This document shows, one piece after another, positions 19,224 through 28,747 of a DNA stretch of 64,000 nucleotides; position 1 is the first letter of the stretch, and each line of letters starts with the position of its first letter. The notes under the pieces are model-generated. The model was given only the letters and a program-made list of their open reading frames with translations. It ran no database searches and was not told the DNA's origin. The position numbers and the translations under genes were made by a program. Source of the DNA: Xanthobacteraceae bacterium (GTDB lineage: Bacteria; Pseudomonadota; Alphaproteobacteria; Rhizobiales; Xanthobacteraceae); NCBI GenBank assembly GCA_019454205.1, contig CP075369.1:2046001-2110000 (forward strand), given 5' to 3'.

Positions 19224-20740
19224 GCGACCTCCATCGGAGTCTTCGCGCGCTTCTTGGCGCCGAACAGATCGACCTCGGTGTCGCCAGTCGAACAGCCGTT
19301 GCCGAATGTGAAACCGCAGGCGCCGCGAAGATCGTAGGCATCCTCGTCGATCTCGCGATGCGCGGTCGGGATCACGAAACGATCCTCGTAATTCGCGATC
19401 GCCATGATCTGGTACATTTCCTCGATGGCGAGACCGCTGAGGCCGACGCGCGTGGCGATATTCTCGTCCATCACGCCATCGACCGTCTTCGCGCGCATGT
19501 AAGCGCGCATCGCAAGCATGCGTTCGAGACCCAGCGCGACCGGCTCCTCCTTGCCAGCAGTAAGCAAATTCGCAAGGTATTTCAAAGGAATACGCAAGGA
19601 GCGTACATCCGGCATTTCGCCGTCATGACCGATCTTGCCGGCTGCTGCCGCAGACTGAATCGGAGAAAGTGGCGGCACGTACCATACCATCGGCAACGTG
19701 CGATATTCGGGATGTAGCGGGAACGCGACCTTCCATTCCATCGCCATTTTCCAGATCGGCGAACGGCGCGCGGCTTCAAGCCATGCATCCGGAATGCCGT
19801 CGCGGCGCGCAGCCGCGATCACTTCCGGATCGGAAGGATTGAGGAAAACCTTGAGCTGCGCTTCGTAGAGATCCTGTTCGTCAGGAACACTTGCCGCTTC
19901 CTCAATGCGGTCGGCATCATAAAGAATGACGCCGAGATAACGGATGCGGCCGACGCAAGTTTCCGAGCACACAGTCGGCTGTCCAGCTTCAATGCGCGGG
20001 AAACAGAAGATGCACTTCTCGGACTTTCCGCTCGACCAGTTGTAATAGATTTTCTTGTACGGACAGCCAGACACGCACATGCGCCAGCCGCGGCACTTGT
20101 CCTGGTCGATCAGCACGATGCCATCTTCCTCACGTTTGTAGATCGCACCCGATGGGCACGACGCGACACATGCCGGATTCAGGCAGTGTTCGCAGAGGCG
20201 CGGCAAATACATCATGAAAGTGTTCTCGAACTGACCGTAGATGTCCTTCTGCACCCCTTCGAAGTTGACGTCTTGCGAACGCTTGGCGAACTCGCCGCCG
20301 AGAATTTCCTCCCAGTTCGGACCCCAGTTGATTTTCTCCATCCGCTCACCGGTGATGAGTGAACGCGGACGCGCGGTTGGGAATGCCGGCAACTCCGGCG
20401 CCTTTTGCAGGTGCTCGTAATCGAAAGTGAAAGGCTCGTAATAGTCGTCGATCTCCGGAAGATCTGGGTTCGCGAAAATCTTCGCGAGCACTCGCCACTT
20501 GGCGCCGATGCGCGGCTCAAGTTTGCCATTCTTCTTTCGCTTCCAGCCCCCGTTCCAGCGCTTCTGGTTTTCCCAGTCCTTCGGATAACCGATACCCGGC
20601 TTGGTCTCGACGTTATTAAACCACGCGTATTCCATACCTTCGCGGTTGGTCCACACGTTCTTGCAGGTAACCGAGCAGGTGTGACACCCGATGCATTTAT
20701 CGAGGTTCAGCACCATTGCAATTTGCGCACGCACTTTCAT
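19220..20740 (-). CDS. narH: Respiratory nitrate reductase beta subunit (Fe-S)
   Basis: A 506-residue ferredoxin-like subunit carrying the electron wire between NarI haems and the NarG active site. Cysteine clusters are seen at the N-terminus (CIGCHTCSVTCKNVW), in the middle (CEHCLNPACVASCPSGA and CRGWRMCVSGCPYKK, with a Trp replacing one Cys as expected for the 3Fe-4S site) and in CIFCFPRIEAGQPTVCSETC. Four-base overlaps link it to narG and narJ. Confidence 0.95.
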   Translation of the reverse strand: MKVRAQIAMVLNLDKCIGCHTCSVTCKNVWTNREGMEYAWFNNVETKPGIGYPKDWENQKRWNGGWKRKKNGKLEPRIGAKWRVLAKIFANPDLPEIDDYYEPFTFDYEHLQKAPELPAFPTARPRSLITGERMEKINWGPNWEEILGGEFAKRSQDVNFEGVQKDIYGQFENTFMMYLPRLCEHCLNPACVASCPSGAIYKREEDGIVLIDQDKCRGWRMCVSGCPYKKIYYNWSSGKSEKCIFCFPRIEAGQPTVCSETCVGRIRYLGVILYDADRIEEAASVPDEQDLYEAQLKVFLNPSDPEVIAAARRDGIPDAWLEAARRSPIWKMAMEWKVAFPLHPEYRTLPMVWYVPPLSPIQSAAAAGKIGHDGEMPDVRSLRIPLKYLANLLTAGKEEPVALGLERMLAMRAYMRAKTVDGVMDENIATRVGLSGLAIEEMYQIMAIANYEDRFVIPTAHREIDEDAYDLRGACGFTFGNGCSTGDTEVDLFGAKKRAKTPMEVA

Positions 20741-23700
20741 TCCGCTGCCTCCAGTTTGGCGACTGCTTCGGGGTTGGCGGGTTGATCTTCATTCGGCGTA
20801 TCGAGCCAATCGACCTTCGACATCTTCCTGATGATGACGAATTCGTCGCGATTGGTGCCGATCGTGCCGTAATAATTGAAGCCATAGGCTAGCTGTGCGT
20901 AGCCGCCGATCATGTGTGTCGGCTTCACTACGGTACGCGTCACCGAATTATGGATGCCACCGCGTTGGCCGGTGACTTCCGAACCGGGCACGTTCACGAT
21001 CTTCTCCTGTGCGTGATACATCAGGCACATGCCGTCTTTCACACGTTGGGAAACAACCGCACGCGCAGTAAGCGCACCGTTGGCGTTGTACGCTTCGATC
21101 CAATCGTTATCGACAATCCCCGCCTTGGCGGCATCGTTCTCGGAAATCCATACGATGGGACCACCGCGGGAAAGCGTCAGCATCAGGAGGTTGTCGGTAT
21201 AGGTGGAGTGAATGCCCCACTTCTGATGCGGCGTGATGAAGTTCAACACGATCTGTTTTTCGCCGTTCGGCTTGCTATCGATGACCGGCTTTACGGCCTT
21301 CAGATCGACTGGCGGACGATAGACGCAAAGCGCCTCACCGAACGCGCGCATCCACAGGTGATCCTGATAAAGCTGTTGGCGGCCGGAAAGCGTCCGCCAC
21401 GGGATCAACTCGTGAACGTTGGTGTAGCCCGCGTTGTAACAGACCTTTTCAGACTCAAGGCCCGACCAGGTCGGCGCCGAGATAATCTTGCGCGGCTGCG
21501 CGACCACATCGCGAAAGCGGATTTTTTCATCCTCTTTCGGAATCGCGAGGTGCGTGTGATCGAGACCCGTGGTCTGCGAGAGCGCGGCCCATGCCTTGAC
21601 CGCGACCTCGCCGTTGGTTTCCGGCGCGAGCGAAAGGATCACTTCCGTCGCATCGATGTCGCTGTCGATCTTCGCCAGTCCTTTGGTCGTGCCTTCATCG
21701 GTCACGACGCCGTTCAGGCGCTTGAGCAGCTCGACCTCGTGCTGCGTGTTCCACGCCATGCCTTTTACGGCATTGCCGAGCTTGTCCATCAGCGGTCCAA
21801 GCGAGGTAAAGCGCTTGTAGGTGTTCGGATAGTCGCGTTCGACCACCACAACCGCAGGCATGGTCTTGCCCGGGATCGGCTCGACCTCTCCCTTCTTCCA
21901 TTCCTTGACGTCGATTGCCTGCGCGATTTCGTTCGGGGAGTCGTGCTGAATCGGCGTCAGCACCACGTCCTTCTCGACGCCAAGCACTTCGGGCGCGACT
22001 TCCGAAAATTTCCGGGCAATCCCTTTGTAGATTTCCCAGTCGCTTTTTGATTCCCAAACCGGGTCCACCGCCGCGGACAGCGGATGGATGAAGGGATGCA
22101 TGTCCGAGGTATTGAGATCGTTCTTCTCGTACCAGGTCGCAGTCGGCAGCACGATGTCGGAATAGACGCAGGTGGTCGACATGCGGAAGTCGAGCGTAAC
22201 CAGCAGATCGAGCTTTCCGCGCGGTCCATTGTCATGCCACGCGACTTCCTTCGGCTTGCGGGTGCCGGCTTCGCCGAGGTCCTTACCTTGCACGCCGTGC
22301 GTCGTGCCGAGCAGATGTTTCAGGAAATATTCATGGCCCTTCCCCGACGAGCCGAGGATATTGGAGCGCCACACGAACATGTTGCGCGGCCAGTTGTCCG
22401 GATGGTCGGGATCTTCGCAAGCCATCTGTAACTCGCCGGTCTTCAAGCCCTTCGCGACGAAATCCTTGGCTTCGATACCGGCAGCCGCGGCTTTTTTCGC
22501 TAAGTCGAGCGAGTTCTGTTTCAACTGCGGCGCGGACGGCAACCATCCCATGCGCTCTGCGCGCACGTTGTAATCGATCAGAGCACCATCCCACGAACCT
22601 GCGGGAGCGGTCGGTGAAAGGATTTCCTCTACGCCGACGGTTTCGTAGCGCCACTGATCGGTATGCGCATAGAAGAACGAAGTGGAATTCTGCTGACGCG
22701 GCGGACGGCCCCAATCGAGACCGAAGGCCAGCGGGAGCCAACCCGATTGCGGACGCAGCTTCTCCTGCCCTACGTAATGCGACCAGCCGCCACCCGACTG
22801 GCCGATGCAACCGCACATCACCAGCATATTGATGACGCCACGGTAGTTCATATCGCTGTGATACCAGTGGTTCATCGCAGCGCCGATGATCACCATCGAG
22901 CGGCCTTTGGTCTTCTCGGCGTTCAGCGCGAATTCGCGCGCGACCGTGATGATCTGGTCGCGCGGTACGCCGGTGATCTTCTCGGCCCACGCCGGGGTGT
23001 ATGGCGCGATGTCGTCATAGGACTTCGCGACATTCGCATCGCCGAAACCGCGCTCAAGGCCGTAATTCGCAACTAACAGATCGAACACAGTCGCAACCAG
23101 CGCTTCGCCGTCCTTCAGCTTCACGCGCTTGGCCGGCACCTTGCGCATCAGCACATCGGGATGGTCGGTACCGGCGAAATGATCGTGCTCGCGGTTACCA
23201 AAATACGGGAAGCCGACATCGGCGAACTCGTCCTTGCCCATCGCAAGCGAGAGCCGCAGGTTCGTTTCGCGTCCGTCGGAATCCTTCTCTTGCAGATTCC
23301 ACTTGCCCTTCTCCCCCCAGCGGAAACCAACTGATCCGCGCGGCACGACGATGCTCTCCGAGGTTTCATCGAAGGCGACCGTCTTCCATTCCGGATTGTT
23401 TTTCTCGCCCAGATCGCCGGGAAAGTCCGAGGCACGAAGCTGACGATCCGGCACCAGCCGGCCGTTCTGCTCGACCAGTTTTACCAGCATCGGCATATCG
23501 GTGTACTGGCGGACGTAGTCCTCGAAGTATTTCGCCTGCCGGTCGAGATAGAATTCGCGCAGGATGACGTGACCCATCGCCATCGCAAGCGCCGCATCCG
23601 TGCCTTGCTTCACCGAAATCCAGAGATCGGCGAACTTCGAGGCCTCCGAATAATCGGGGCAAATCACGACGCTCTTGGCGCCGCGGTAACGCGCTTCTGT

Positions 23701-24501
23701 ATAGAAGTGCGCGTCGGGCGTGCGTGTCTGCGGGACGTTCGATCCCCAGAGAATGAGGAAACCGGAATTGTACCAGTCCGCGCTTTCAGGAACGTCGGTC
23801 TGCTCGCCCCATGTTTGCGGTGAAGACGGCGGCAGGTCGCAATACCAATCGTAGAACGACATGCACACGCCGCCGATCAGCGAGAGATAACGCGAACCTG
23901 CAGCGTAGGAGACCATCGACATCGCCGGAATCGGCGAGAAGCCGATGATGCGATCCGGCCCGTGCTTCCTTACTGTGTAGGCATTTGCGGCGGCGATGAT
24001 CTCGTTGACCTCGTCCCAGTGCGCACGCACGAAACCGCCGAGACCGCGCTTCGACGTATATGCCTCGCGCTTTTTCGGATCTTCGACGATGGACGCCCAG
24101 GCCGCGACCGGCGTCCGCATCACGCGCGCCTCCCGCCACAAACGCAGCAGCCGCGAACGCACCAGCGGATACTTCACGCGGTTTCCGGAATAAAGATACC
24201 AGGAGTAGCTGGCGCCGCGCGAACAACCGCGGGGCTCGTGGTTCGGCAGCTCAGGCCGCGTTCGCGGATAATCCGTCTGCTGCGTTTCCCAAGTGACGAT
24301 GCCACCCTTGACGTAAATCTTCCACGAGCACGACCCAGTGCAGTTTGCACCGTGCGTCGAACGGACGATCTTGTCGTGCTGCCAGCGCTTGCGATAGCCA
24401 TCCTCCCAGCGGCGGTCTTCCGACGTCGTGATGCCGTGTCCATCTGAGAACGGCTCGCTCGCGCGGCGGAAGAACGTCAGTCGGTCGAGAAAGTGGCTCA
24501 T
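20737..24501 (-). CDS. narG: Respiratory nitrate reductase alpha subunit (Mo-bisMGD)
   Basis: A 1254-residue catalytic subunit that reduces nitrate to nitrite on the cytoplasmic side. With the start at ATG 24501 (MSHFLDRLTFF) the cluster ligands fall at His50, Cys54, Cys58 and Cys93, the same numbers as in E. coli NarG, which supports this start over a longer frame. The start overlaps the narK stop as ATGA. The molybdenum ligand region NSGFLILWGSNVPQTRTPDAHF and the molydopterin dinucleotide domains follow. Part of narKGHJI; a FNR-type box lies before narK. Confidence 0.96.
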   Translation of the reverse strand: MSHFLDRLTFFRRASEPFSDGHGITTSEDRRWEDGYRKRWQHDKIVRSTHGANCTGSCSWKIYVKGGIVTWETQQTDYPRTRPELPNHEPRGCSRGASYSWYLYSGNRVKYPLVRSRLLRLWREARVMRTPVAAWASIVEDPKKREAYTSKRGLGGFVRAHWDEVNEIIAAANAYTVRKHGPDRIIGFSPIPAMSMVSYAAGSRYLSLIGGVCMSFYDWYCDLPPSSPQTWGEQTDVPESADWYNSGFLILWGSNVPQTRTPDAHFYTEARYRGAKSVVICPDYSEASKFADLWISVKQGTDAALAMAMGHVILREFYLDRQAKYFEDYVRQYTDMPMLVKLVEQNGRLVPDRQLRASDFPGDLGEKNNPEWKTVAFDETSESIVVPRGSVGFRWGEKGKWNLQEKDSDGRETNLRLSLAMGKDEFADVGFPYFGNREHDHFAGTDHPDVLMRKVPAKRVKLKDGEALVATVFDLLVANYGLERGFGDANVAKSYDDIAPYTPAWAEKITGVPRDQIITVAREFALNAEKTKGRSMVIIGAAMNHWYHSDMNYRGVINMLVMCGCIGQSGGGWSHYVGQEKLRPQSGWLPLAFGLDWGRPPRQQNSTSFFYAHTDQWRYETVGVEEILSPTAPAGSWDGALIDYNVRAERMGWLPSAPQLKQNSLDLAKKAAAAGIEAKDFVAKGLKTGELQMACEDPDHPDNWPRNMFVWRSNILGSSGKGHEYFLKHLLGTTHGVQGKDLGEAGTRKPKEVAWHDNGPRGKLDLLVTLDFRMSTTCVYSDIVLPTATWYEKNDLNTSDMHPFIHPLSAAVDPVWESKSDWEIYKGIARKFSEVAPEVLGVEKDVVLTPIQHDSPNEIAQAIDVKEWKKGEVEPIPGKTMPAVVVVERDYPNTYKRFTSLGPLMDKLGNAVKGMAWNTQHEVELLKRLNGVVTDEGTTKGLAKIDSDIDATEVILSLAPETNGEVAVKAWAALSQTTGLDHTHLAIPKEDEKIRFRDVVAQPRKIISAPTWSGLESEKVCYNAGYTNVHELIPWRTLSGRQQLYQDHLWMRAFGEALCVYRPPVDLKAVKPVIDSKPNGEKQIVLNFITPHQKWGIHSTYTDNLLMLTLSRGGPIVWISENDAAKAGIVDNDWIEAYNANGALTARAVVSQRVKDGMCLMYHAQEKIVNVPGSEVTGQRGGIHNSVTRTVVKPTHMIGGYAQLAYGFNYYGTIGTNRDEFVIIRKMSKVDWLDTPNEDQPANPEAVAKLEAAE

Positions 24502-27248
24502 TTCAAAACTCCTGCAGTGGCGAGCGAAGGCTTGCTGTTTCTTTCGACGTCGTAGAGAAGGCCGCCGCGGCGCGTGTAGAAGAACCACGTGATCACGAGG
24601 CAGCTTCCGTAGAAGATCAGGAATCCCCAGAGTGCCGCTTCGACGCCGCCGGTCATGGCGATGGAAGTGCCGTAGCTCTTCGGGATGAAGAACGCGCCGT
24701 ATGCCGCGATTGCCGAGGTGAAGCCGATAATCGCGGCCGACTCCATCTCCACCTGCTTATTGCGCTCGGTGACGTTCGCTTTCGGCATCAGGCGCACCAT
24801 CTCCTTGCGCATGATCGCGGGGATCATCTGGAAAGTGGAGGCATTGCCGACGCCGCTCGCGAAGAACAGCAGCAGGAAACTCGCGAAGAACCCTGCGAAG
24901 GCATAGGGCTGGTCCTTGACGCCAAGGAAATAAAGAACACCAAGCACGCCGATTGCCATCAGCACGAAGACCCACAGCGTTACCCTGCCGCCGCCGAAGC
25001 GATCGGAAATCCAGCCGGTTGCCGAGCGCGAAATCGCGCCGACCAGCGGGCCTAGGAAAGCGAGTTGCAGTGCATCGACCGCAGGAAACTGCGTCTTCGT
25101 GAGCAGCGGGAACGCCGCCGAGTAGCCGATGAAGGAACCGAAGGTGCCGGTATAAAGCCAGCACATGATCCAGTTATGCTTGCGCTGGAAAATCACCGAC
25201 TGCTCGGCAAACGACGCACGCATTGACGCGATGTCGTCCATCCCGAACCACGCCGCAAAGGCAGAAGCCACGATGAAAGGCACCCAGATGAAGCCTGCGT
25301 TCTGCAGGAAGATTTTCGTGGTCCTGCCCGCTTCGGTGGCAACCTGCGGATCGCCACCGAGAGCGCCGAACACGCCGTAGACGATCACAAGCGGGATCAC
25401 GAATTGCGCAACGCTGACTCCGAGATTGCCGAGACCTGCGTTCAGCGCCAGCGCGTTGCCCTTCTCCGATTTGGGGAAGAAGAAGCTGATATTCGCCATC
25501 GACGAGGCAAAGTTGCCGCCGCCGAAGCCGCACAGGAGCGCCAGTCCGAGGAAGATAAAATACGGCGTATCCGGATTACGCACGGCAAAGCCGATACCGA
25601 GCGCGGGAAGAATCAACGACCAGGTTGCAAGCGTGGTCCACAACCGCCCGCCAAAGATCGGCGGCATGAAGGAATAGAAGATACGCAGCGTCGCCCCGGA
25701 AAGACCCGGCAGAGCTGCGAGCCAGAACAACTGGTCGGTCGTGAACTTGAAACCGACAGCGGGCAGCTTCGCCACCACGATCGACCACACCATCCACACC
25801 GCGAAGGAAAGCAGCAGCGCCGGAATCGAGATCCAGAGATTGCGGCGCGCGATTACCCTGCCCGTGTTCTTCCAGAATGCAGCATCCTCCGGCTCCCATT
25901 TCTCGATCAGCTTCGGATTCGTGATTGCGGCATGCTTCGGTTCGTGTACGTCCTGCAATTCGGCGAATTGCGGAAGCGCCTGGCGCTTCTCGACTGGAAC
26001 GCTGCTTTCCATGTTCCGGATCGCAAAGTGCATCCAGATCAGCGACAACGACGCGATCGCGAACAGCAGCATGAAGCAACTGGTCCAGATGCCGGTAAGA
26101 TCGTTCAGCAAGCCGAAGGTGATTGGCAGCACGAAGCCGCCAAGGCCGCCAATCATGCCGACTAAGCCGCCGACCGCGCCGACATTGTTCGGGTAATAGA
26201 CCGGGATGTGCTTGAACACCGCCGCCTTGCCGAGGCTCATGAAGAAGCCAAGGATGAAGACCAGCACCGTGAAGCCGATGAGGCCGATTGCGAATTCGAA
26301 TTGCAGCGGGCCGCGCGTGGTCTGCACCGTATAGGAAGTCGGCGGATAGGAAAGAATGAATGCCGCCGCGACCGAGACCAAGAAGGTCCAATACATCACA
26401 CGGCGCGCGCCATAACGATCGGACAAATGTCCGCCGTAGGCACGGAAAATGCTGGCCGGAATCGAATAGGCAGCGGCAAACATGCCGGCAGCCTTGATGT
26501 CGAGACCATACACCCCGATCAGGTAGCGCGGCAGCCATAGCGAAAGCGCGACAAAGGCGCCAAAGACAAAGAAGTAATAAAGCGCAAAGCGCCAGACCTG
26601 CACGTTCCGGAGCGGCGCGAGTTCGAGCCAGGCGCTTTTCGGCTTTTCACCGCGTTCGCGGCGCGCCTTAAGTACCGGATCGTCGCTAGTCGTGAACCAG
26701 AACACGATCGCCATGATTGCGATGGCAACCGCCCAGACCTGTGCGGTCGTCTGCCAGCCATAGGCCACCAGCACGAACGGCGCGCAGAATTTCGTTACCG
26801 CTGCGCCGACATTGCCCGCGCCAAAAATGCCGAGCGCAACGCCCTGCTTCTCCGCCGGATACCAGCGAGAAACATAGGCGACGCCGACAGAGAACGAGCC
26901 GCCGGCGATACCGACGCCAAGTGCTGCGAGCAGAAACTGCGGATAGGTAGTGGCCCAGGTCAGCAGGTATGTAGCAACCGCCGCCGCCAGCATCGTCGCG
27001 GTATAAACGATACGGCCGCCATACTGGTCGGCCCACACGCCGAGTGCGATTCGAATAAGCGAGCCGGTAAGTATCGGTGTACCTACCAACAGCCCGAACT
27101 GCGTTTCGTTGAGTTTCAGCTCCTGCTTGATGCTGATTCCGATGATCGCGAAAATTGTCCAGACAGCGAAGCAAACGGTGAACGCGATCGTCGACATCCA
27201 TAGCGCTGCATTCTGTCCATGCGGCGCGGCTTTCGTCTTTGCCTGCAT
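24498..27248 (-). CDS. narK: Nitrate/nitrite transporter, fused NarK1-NarK2
   Basis: A 916-residue protein made of two complete major-facilitator domains, each with about 12 helices (about residues 15-420 and 470-890). Both halves have nitrate-porter signatures (AGNVGAAVTKF; GGGNFASSMANISFFFPKSEKG, GLGNLGVSVAQF). This is the NarK1-NarK2 fusion known from Paracoccus: one half a nitrate/proton symporter, the other a nitrate/nitrite antiporter. ATG 27248 is chosen because GGGGGAG precedes it by about 3 bases. It heads the nar operon behind a TTGA-N6-TCAA box. Confidence 0.92.
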   Translation of the reverse strand: MQAKTKAAPHGQNAALWMSTIAFTVCFAVWTIFAIIGISIKQELKLNETQFGLLVGTPILTGSLIRIALGVWADQYGGRIVYTATMLAAAVATYLLTWATTYPQFLLAALGVGIAGGSFSVGVAYVSRWYPAEKQGVALGIFGAGNVGAAVTKFCAPFVLVAYGWQTTAQVWAVAIAIMAIVFWFTTSDDPVLKARRERGEKPKSAWLELAPLRNVQVWRFALYYFFVFGAFVALSLWLPRYLIGVYGLDIKAAGMFAAAYSIPASIFRAYGGHLSDRYGARRVMYWTFLVSVAAAFILSYPPTSYTVQTTRGPLQFEFAIGLIGFTVLVFILGFFMSLGKAAVFKHIPVYYPNNVGAVGGLVGMIGGLGGFVLPITFGLLNDLTGIWTSCFMLLFAIASLSLIWMHFAIRNMESSVPVEKRQALPQFAELQDVHEPKHAAITNPKLIEKWEPEDAAFWKNTGRVIARRNLWISIPALLLSFAVWMVWSIVVAKLPAVGFKFTTDQLFWLAALPGLSGATLRIFYSFMPPIFGGRLWTTLATWSLILPALGIGFAVRNPDTPYFIFLGLALLCGFGGGNFASSMANISFFFPKSEKGNALALNAGLGNLGVSVAQFVIPLVIVYGVFGALGGDPQVATEAGRTTKIFLQNAGFIWVPFIVASAFAAWFGMDDIASMRASFAEQSVIFQRKHNWIMCWLYTGTFGSFIGYSAAFPLLTKTQFPAVDALQLAFLGPLVGAISRSATGWISDRFGGGRVTLWVFVLMAIGVLGVLYFLGVKDQPYAFAGFFASFLLLFFASGVGNASTFQMIPAIMRKEMVRLMPKANVTERNKQVEMESAAIIGFTSAIAAYGAFFIPKSYGTSIAMTGGVEAALWGFLIFYGSCLVITWFFYTRRGGLLYDVERNSKPSLATAGVLK

Positions 27249-27316
27249 CGTCTCCCCCAAAAGCCTTTAAGAGAATGGTTCTAAAGGGATAGAGAAACAA
27301 GCATGTGTAGTGTTTG

Positions 27317-27330
27317 TTGACTTGCGTCAA
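27317..27330. promoter_or_regulatory. FNR/NNR-type box of the nar operon promoter
   Basis: TTGACTTGCGTCAA is a perfect inverted repeat of TTGAC-N4-GTCAA, the form bound by FNR, FixK and NnrR-type regulators. Its centre is 75 bases before the narK ATG; a class II start would fall near 27282, with TATCCC as a possible -10. Confidence 0.8.
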
Positions 27331-27409
27331 ACAGCACATGCGCAGGAGATGAAAGTTTTACAGGAGTATCGGAAACGGACGGTTCGATTATCGTACTTCA
27401 ATCTACCAA

Positions 27410-27423
27410 TTGATATTTATCAA
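27410..27423. promoter_or_regulatory. FNR/FixK-type box upstream of the Crp/Fnr gene
   Basis: TTGATATTTATCAA is the exact FNR/FixK consensus palindrome. It is centred 45 bases before the ATG of the divergent Crp/Fnr gene, so a class II transcript would begin about 4 bases before that ATG; autoregulation or a second, distal nar operon site are both possible. Confidence 0.78.
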
Positions 27424-27461
27424 TCTCTCCGGGCGCACCAAGACAAACAAGAAAGCAGAAA

Positions 27462-28160
27462 ATGAGAGAAGCGGACCTTGATGCACTGCGAAATCTTGAT
27501 CTGTTCAAGACGATGTCCGCGCGACAACTTGAGCGGCTGACGCGCACCGGATCTCTTCAACGTTATCCGCAGAATACTCACCTGATTACTGAAGGCGACA
27601 AGCCTGACTTTCTGCACATTCTTGTCGAAGGTTGCGTCGAACTTTTTGCTTCGCACGGCGCCCGGAATACGACGATTAAGATTCTTAGGCCGACGGCGAC
27701 ATTCATTCTCGCCGCCGTCATCCTCGATCAGCCTTATCTGAAATCAGCGAAAACGCTGCTGGAATCCCGCGTGCTGCTTCTGCCGGCCGATGCGGTGCGC
27801 GCGGTGTTCCGCGAAGACCAGCACTTTGCCTACGCCACGATTGCAGAACTTTCCGAGCGTTACCGCGGGATCACAAAACTTCTGAAAGATCAGAAGCTGC
27901 GCAATACGCCGGAGCGGCTGGCCAACTGGCTCCTGAAAACCGAGGCAAAGCAGGGCGGAAAAGGCGTCATCACCATGGATTTCGAAAAGAAGACGCTCGC
28001 ATCCCTGCTCGGAACAACGGCCGAAAACCTCTCGCGGGCGCTGGCGCAACTCGAGGCCGTTGGCGTGAGCACATCGGGCCGCACCATTACGATCGGCGAC
28101 CGTCAGGCGTTGCGAGAATATGCAAAACCGTCCCCGTTGATCGACGACTATGTGGAGTAG
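27462..28160 (+). CDS. Crp/Fnr-family regulator next to nar genes (possible NarR)
   Basis: A 232-residue Crp/Fnr protein: effector domain about residues 15-130, helix-turn-helix EKKTLASLLGTTAENLSRALAQLE, with ENLSR in the recognition helix for TTGA-type half-sites. No N-terminal Fe-S cysteines, so not an oxygen-labile FNR. Divergent location beside narKGHJI is that of NarR in Paracoccus, which responds to nitrate/nitrite; a NO-responsive DNR/NnrR role is an alternative. The start has a poor Shine-Dalgarno. Confidence 0.8.
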   Translation: MREADLDALRNLDLFKTMSARQLERLTRTGSLQRYPQNTHLITEGDKPDFLHILVEGCVELFASHGARNTTIKILRPTATFILAAVILDQPYLKSAKTLLESRVLLLPADAVRAVFREDQHFAYATIAELSERYRGITKLLKDQKLRNTPERLANWLLKTEAKQGGKGVITMDFEKKTLASLLGTTAENLSRALAQLEAVGVSTSGRTITIGDRQALREYAKPSPLIDDYVE

Positions 28161-28201
28161 CGCGGGACCTGGAGGCCGTAGCCAGCATCTCCTTATCCGC
28201 T

Positions 28202-28215
28202 TTGACTAAAATCAA
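28202..28215. promoter_or_regulatory. FNR/FixK-type box upstream of the hemerythrin-like gene
   Basis: TTGACTAAAATCAA fits TTGA-N6-TCAA. TATGCA occurs at 28238-28243, exactly where the -10 of a class II promoter would lie, predicting a start near 28250. Confidence 0.75.
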
Positions 28216-28280
28216 TGGCTGTGGCCTGCCCACCGGTTATGCAAATCGGGGCGCATTCCGCGCAGCATCGCAGTCGAAAC

Positions 28281-28733
28281 ATGACGAAAAGACCGCGCGG
28301 ACAGGGCCGCAAATCCAGAAAACCGGCGAAGCGAAAGACCCCGGTAAAACTTCTCGCGGTCGGACACGATGTGATCGACGCAGGTCACGAGACCATTGGA
28401 GAATGCTGCGACCGCATCGCTGAATCGGATTCAGGTGCAATCGAAGCCCAGCTCCAGCGCCTCCGCTCCCTTCTTGCACACCATTTCCAAAATGAGGAAC
28501 TGCTCCTGAAAGCAGCCGGCAGCAGCCTCTGCGGATGCCATGCGCTTGACCACCGTATTATGCTTGCGCTGTGCGACCGTGCGATCCGAAGTGCCACGGA
28601 CGGCGACGGAAAATCACGGAAAGTCATCATCAAGGAACTTGTACCGGCGCTACGGAAGCACATCGCCTACCGCGACCAGTTGATCGCGCTTTACCTCAAT
28701 ACGCTCGATACGCCGCCGGTCCTCCACTCGTAA
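28281..28733 (+). CDS. Hemerythrin-like (di-iron) protein
   Basis: A 150-residue cytoplasmic protein, rich in Lys/Arg at the N-terminus (MTKRPRGQGRKSRKPAKRK), then a hemerythrin-type four-helix bundle. Candidate iron ligands are in GHDVIDAGHETI, HHFQNEE, CHALDHRI and KHIAYRD. The in-frame ATG at 28215 overlaps the FNR-type box and lies upstream of the predicted transcript start, so I use ATG 28281. Such proteins bind O2 or NO or handle iron; control by an FNR-type box beside nar suggests NO or O2 handling. Confidence 0.72.
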   Translation: MTKRPRGQGRKSRKPAKRKTPVKLLAVGHDVIDAGHETIGECCDRIAESDSGAIEAQLQRLRSLLAHHFQNEELLLKAAGSSLCGCHALDHRIMLALCDRAIRSATDGDGKSRKVIIKELVPALRKHIAYRDQLIALYLNTLDTPPVLHS

Positions 28734-28747
28734 GCGGAGACATGCCC

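Noticed and set aside
20914..22050. 378-codon open frame antisense to narG
   Set aside because: Sequence is Arg/His/Asp-rich without any fold signature, while narG is fully conserved on the opposite strand.
24502..24588. Longer narG start giving 1283 residues
   Set aside because: Starting at 24501 puts the Fe-S ligands at residues 50, 54, 58 and 93 as in E. coli and gives the ATGA overlap with narK; the extension is Arg-rich and unrelated.
28215..28280. Upstream ATG as start of the hemerythrin-like protein
   Set aside because: It overlaps the FNR-type box and would be upstream of the predicted transcript start; no ribosome site.
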